Source: Nansenia antarctica
Lineage: Eukaryota; Chordata; Actinopteri; Argentiniformes; Microstomatidae
Assembly: GCA_963989245.1 (NCBI GenBank)
Contig: OZ022341.1
Span: forward strand, 61,254,233-61,318,232
Length of the DNA stretch: 64,000 bases
Direction of reading: 5' to 3'
The position numbers and the translations under genes are program-made. Below the pieces are notes generated by a model that was given only the letters and a program-made list of their open reading frames with translations, did not search any database and had not been told where the DNA came from. The first letter of the stretch is position 1. Each line of letters opens with the position of its first letter. Below, piece after piece: positions 61,900 to 64,000 of this stretch.

Positions 61900-63172
61900 T
61901 TAACCCTTGTGTGGTGTTCGGGTCAACCTGACCCGTTTTACATTTTTACTTGGTGAGAAATGGTACAAGAATACATTTGATCAATATGAAACTCCATGGC
62001 CTTGGCTTATTTTCTATGAAAAACATGTAAAAGTGAAAAAAAAAAATGTTTTACACATCCTACAATACCCGAACACATTTATGTCCTTCATAAGATCTTC
62101 GGGTAATTTAGGCCCGGATGCACAGAGACACACAGAAACATACACACACTCACACTGACACTCACTCACTCACTCACACACACACCTCTGCTCTAGCTTT
62201 CCCGTGCCAAGAAGCCGTCTGCTCTCGCACTTTTTACCCTTTGAAGTGCAACATTGTAAACATTTTTACATTTTCTTGCACTGTACAGAACGTATGCAGC
62301 AACTGCAAAAAGTACATTTGAGGTACACACACTGTCACATTCTGTGCTTCATGTGTTGTGTAGACAGGCATACCCATGCACACACAATTGTAGCCAGTGG
62401 TATTTCAGAATTATTTGGGATTTTTCAGACATAATACTGTATTTCGACAGTGACAGTGAAAACAGTGTACATTCCAGTCGTGTTTTGTGATTCAGTATTT
62501 GCAGACATTTTTGAGAGATGTATTTCATAGCTATTGGCAAAAACAATCTTAGTTTGGTTCTTTCATTTCTATTCTTGTTCATCACCTGTATTTTCTTTAC
62601 AGCTTTGATTATAATTAGAAAAATGTGCAATTCAATTGAGAATATAAATTCAAAATAATAAACAGCAATGAAAACATTGTTTCATTTACATTTTTCCTAG
62701 ATAAGTATGATTTATGACACCCAGGTCTTTATTATAGTGGCTTTTGCATTTTCAAAGTTAGGGGCATCATGTGCGTAAAAACGCTTCTACTCATCATGCT
62801 GTCGTTCGGCCCCACCTATTCCCAGGGATCTGACACTTTGTTGGTTGTTACTAAGCATCCTCTGCTCCAGCCTCTCCAAAGGGCAGCCCCCTAGATCCAC
62901 TAGAACAAAAGATATGCACTTTTGAATGTGTACACAGTACCTATTGTGCATTATTGGGTACAGTACCTGTTTGTGCCCACAGGAGGCGCCCTTTAATATT
63001 ATGGGCTATTTTGGGGCTTTCTTGCGCTCTGAGTATACCCCCTTGTATGGGTCACCCTTGGGACTAGGAGCACCGTGTCAAGACAAGTGCTTTTAAAACC
63101 CCAATGATGTCCCGGGTCAACTTGACCCGAACACTACGAAAGGGTCCAAAAAGTGAACACCACACAAACAAA
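61900..63172 (+). mobile_element. Decayed piggyBac-type element
   Basis: The left end is TTAACCCTTGTGTGGTGTTC followed by GGGTCAACCTGACCCG. The right end contains CGGGTCAACTTGACCCG and GTGAACACCACACAA. At 62270-62360 the plus strand encodes NVCSNCKKYI, a stop, then GTHTVTFCASC. This spacing of cysteines and histidine is that of the C-terminal cysteine-rich domain of piggyBac transposases, with one expected cysteine codon now TGA. The right TTAA is lost. The rest of the transposase is absent or unrecognisable. Confidence 0.7.
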
Positions 63173-63470
63173 CTCAGACAAGAGCAGAGAATACAAACAG
63201 ACTGCTACGGAACAGCAGCAATTTCACACATGTCCGGTGCAGAACAAACAGTAGGCTACAAAACTGTACATTACAACTAACATTGTTCGTTTTTTAAGTG
63301 TGCTGGTGTTGCATTTCGCCAAATTGCTGTTTTATGATGCTAATATTTATTCATTTTTGATTGGACTTTGGGGGTGGTGGTGTGAGAGAAAATTATTATA
63401 TGTAAGCTACATTTAAGAATCAAACATCATCTTGGGTTGAATGTCTGCAGCAGGCTGTAGAAGATGATTT
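63173..63470. other. kif26 intron 3; nothing recognised
   Basis: AT-rich, with no signature seen. Confidence 0.45.
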
Positions 63471-63474
63471 CCTG

Positions 63475-63981
63475 TTGTCACACAGTAGAACCAGTTTCTC
63501 TACTTGAGGCTTGACATGGGCTAAGACAATAGACACATTTACATGATTACAAAGACCTGATTGCCCTACCATCTAGAGCAGTTTCGGACCTTTGTGTTGC
63601 CCCAGACCCAGTGCTCTAAGACCAGACTGAACCAGTTATGGCCATTGTGTTCCGTTTTCACCTTTTGTCTCCCTGGGAGAAAGTGGGGGCCGCTTCCCCC
63701 CTAGCCTTCATCATAATCATCTTCATCAAATGTACAGGTCCACACCCATTGCTCATGATTGGTCTAAACCTCACCTGAGGGCGGACCCCTTACCTGAAGA
63801 TACCTGTTTGTATAAATACTGAGATGAAATGAATGATCTTTACTTTTACGAGGAACTTTCACTGTTAAGACCTGTCTGACGTGCTTGTAAACTTCCTCCT
63901 TCTGCAGAAGATTATTAAATATCTTTTCTTATACATCTTGAAACGAAACAGGCTGCCATTATTGAATAATTTACTCTAACA
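63475..63981 (+). mobile_element. Possible LTR at window edge
   Basis: Has TATAAATA at 63811, ATTAAA at ~63915 and an end TTACTCTAACA followed directly by TGGTGTCACAATATGGCG-like sequence. This is the layout of an LTR followed by a tRNA primer-binding site. The internal region would lie to the right of the window, and the left boundary is a guess. Confidence 0.35.
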
Positions 63982-64000
63982 GTGGTGTCACAATATGGCG

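Overview
This is a window of vertebrate nuclear DNA, almost certainly from a ray-finned fish (teleost). Coding sequence is split into short exons with GT-AG introns. Most of the window is transposon debris typical of teleosts: Tc1/mariner, hAT, piggyBac-like, CR1/L2-type LINEs, a tRNA-derived SINE and a Penelope-like element. Dinucleotide microsatellites are extremely dense. I could not name the species.

Two protein-coding genes can be recognised, arranged head to head. At the left, on the minus strand, four exons (628-764, 1458-1511, 1611-1670, 4460-4544) encode the N-terminal part of C1-tetrahydrofolate synthase (MTHFD1), within the methylene-THF dehydrogenase/cyclohydrolase domain. The 3' part of the gene lies off the left edge. 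The first coding exon was not identified; two exon-like stretches at 5198-5301 and 5631-5742 are unassigned. On the plus strand, exons at 17396-17533, 24644-24880 and 58488-58991 encode the N-terminal region, upstream of the motor domain, of a KIF26-type atypical kinesin. KIF26A is more likely than KIF26B. Its introns are 7.1 kb, 33.6 kb and more than 5 kb, and they hold most of the repeats. MTHFD1 and KIF26A are both on human chromosome 14, which fits this pairing.

Layout: 1-4.5 kb is mthfd1 with intronic LINE and Tc1 remnants. 4.5-17.4 kb lies between the recognised coding exons of the two genes and holds long TG tracts, LINE 3' ends and two MITEs. 17.5-24.6 kb is kif26 intron 1, dominated by a minus-strand LINE with a long open ORF2 (18865-21585), a diverged tandem repeat and MITEs. 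24.9-58.5 kb is kif26 intron 2. It holds a Penelope-like GIY-YIG remnant beside interstitial telomeric repeats, an LTR-like segment pierced by a hAT MITE, two MITEs of a four-copy family, two inverted copies of one hAT element, a broken coding-like sequence at 39.9-40.5 kb, a perfect-looking hairpin element at 40.8 kb, and minisatellites. 59-64 kb is kif26 intron 3, with a SINE, a Tc1 copy split by a hAT element, a decayed piggyBac-type element and a probable LTR at the right edge.

I saw no operon-like, CRISPR-like or otherwise novel multi-gene system. The most informative observations are transposon nesting with exact target-site duplications, a LINE/SINE pair sharing a 3' tail, a (TG)17 tract against an mthfd1 splice acceptor, and two CxxC modules of kif26 split by the 33.6-kb intron.
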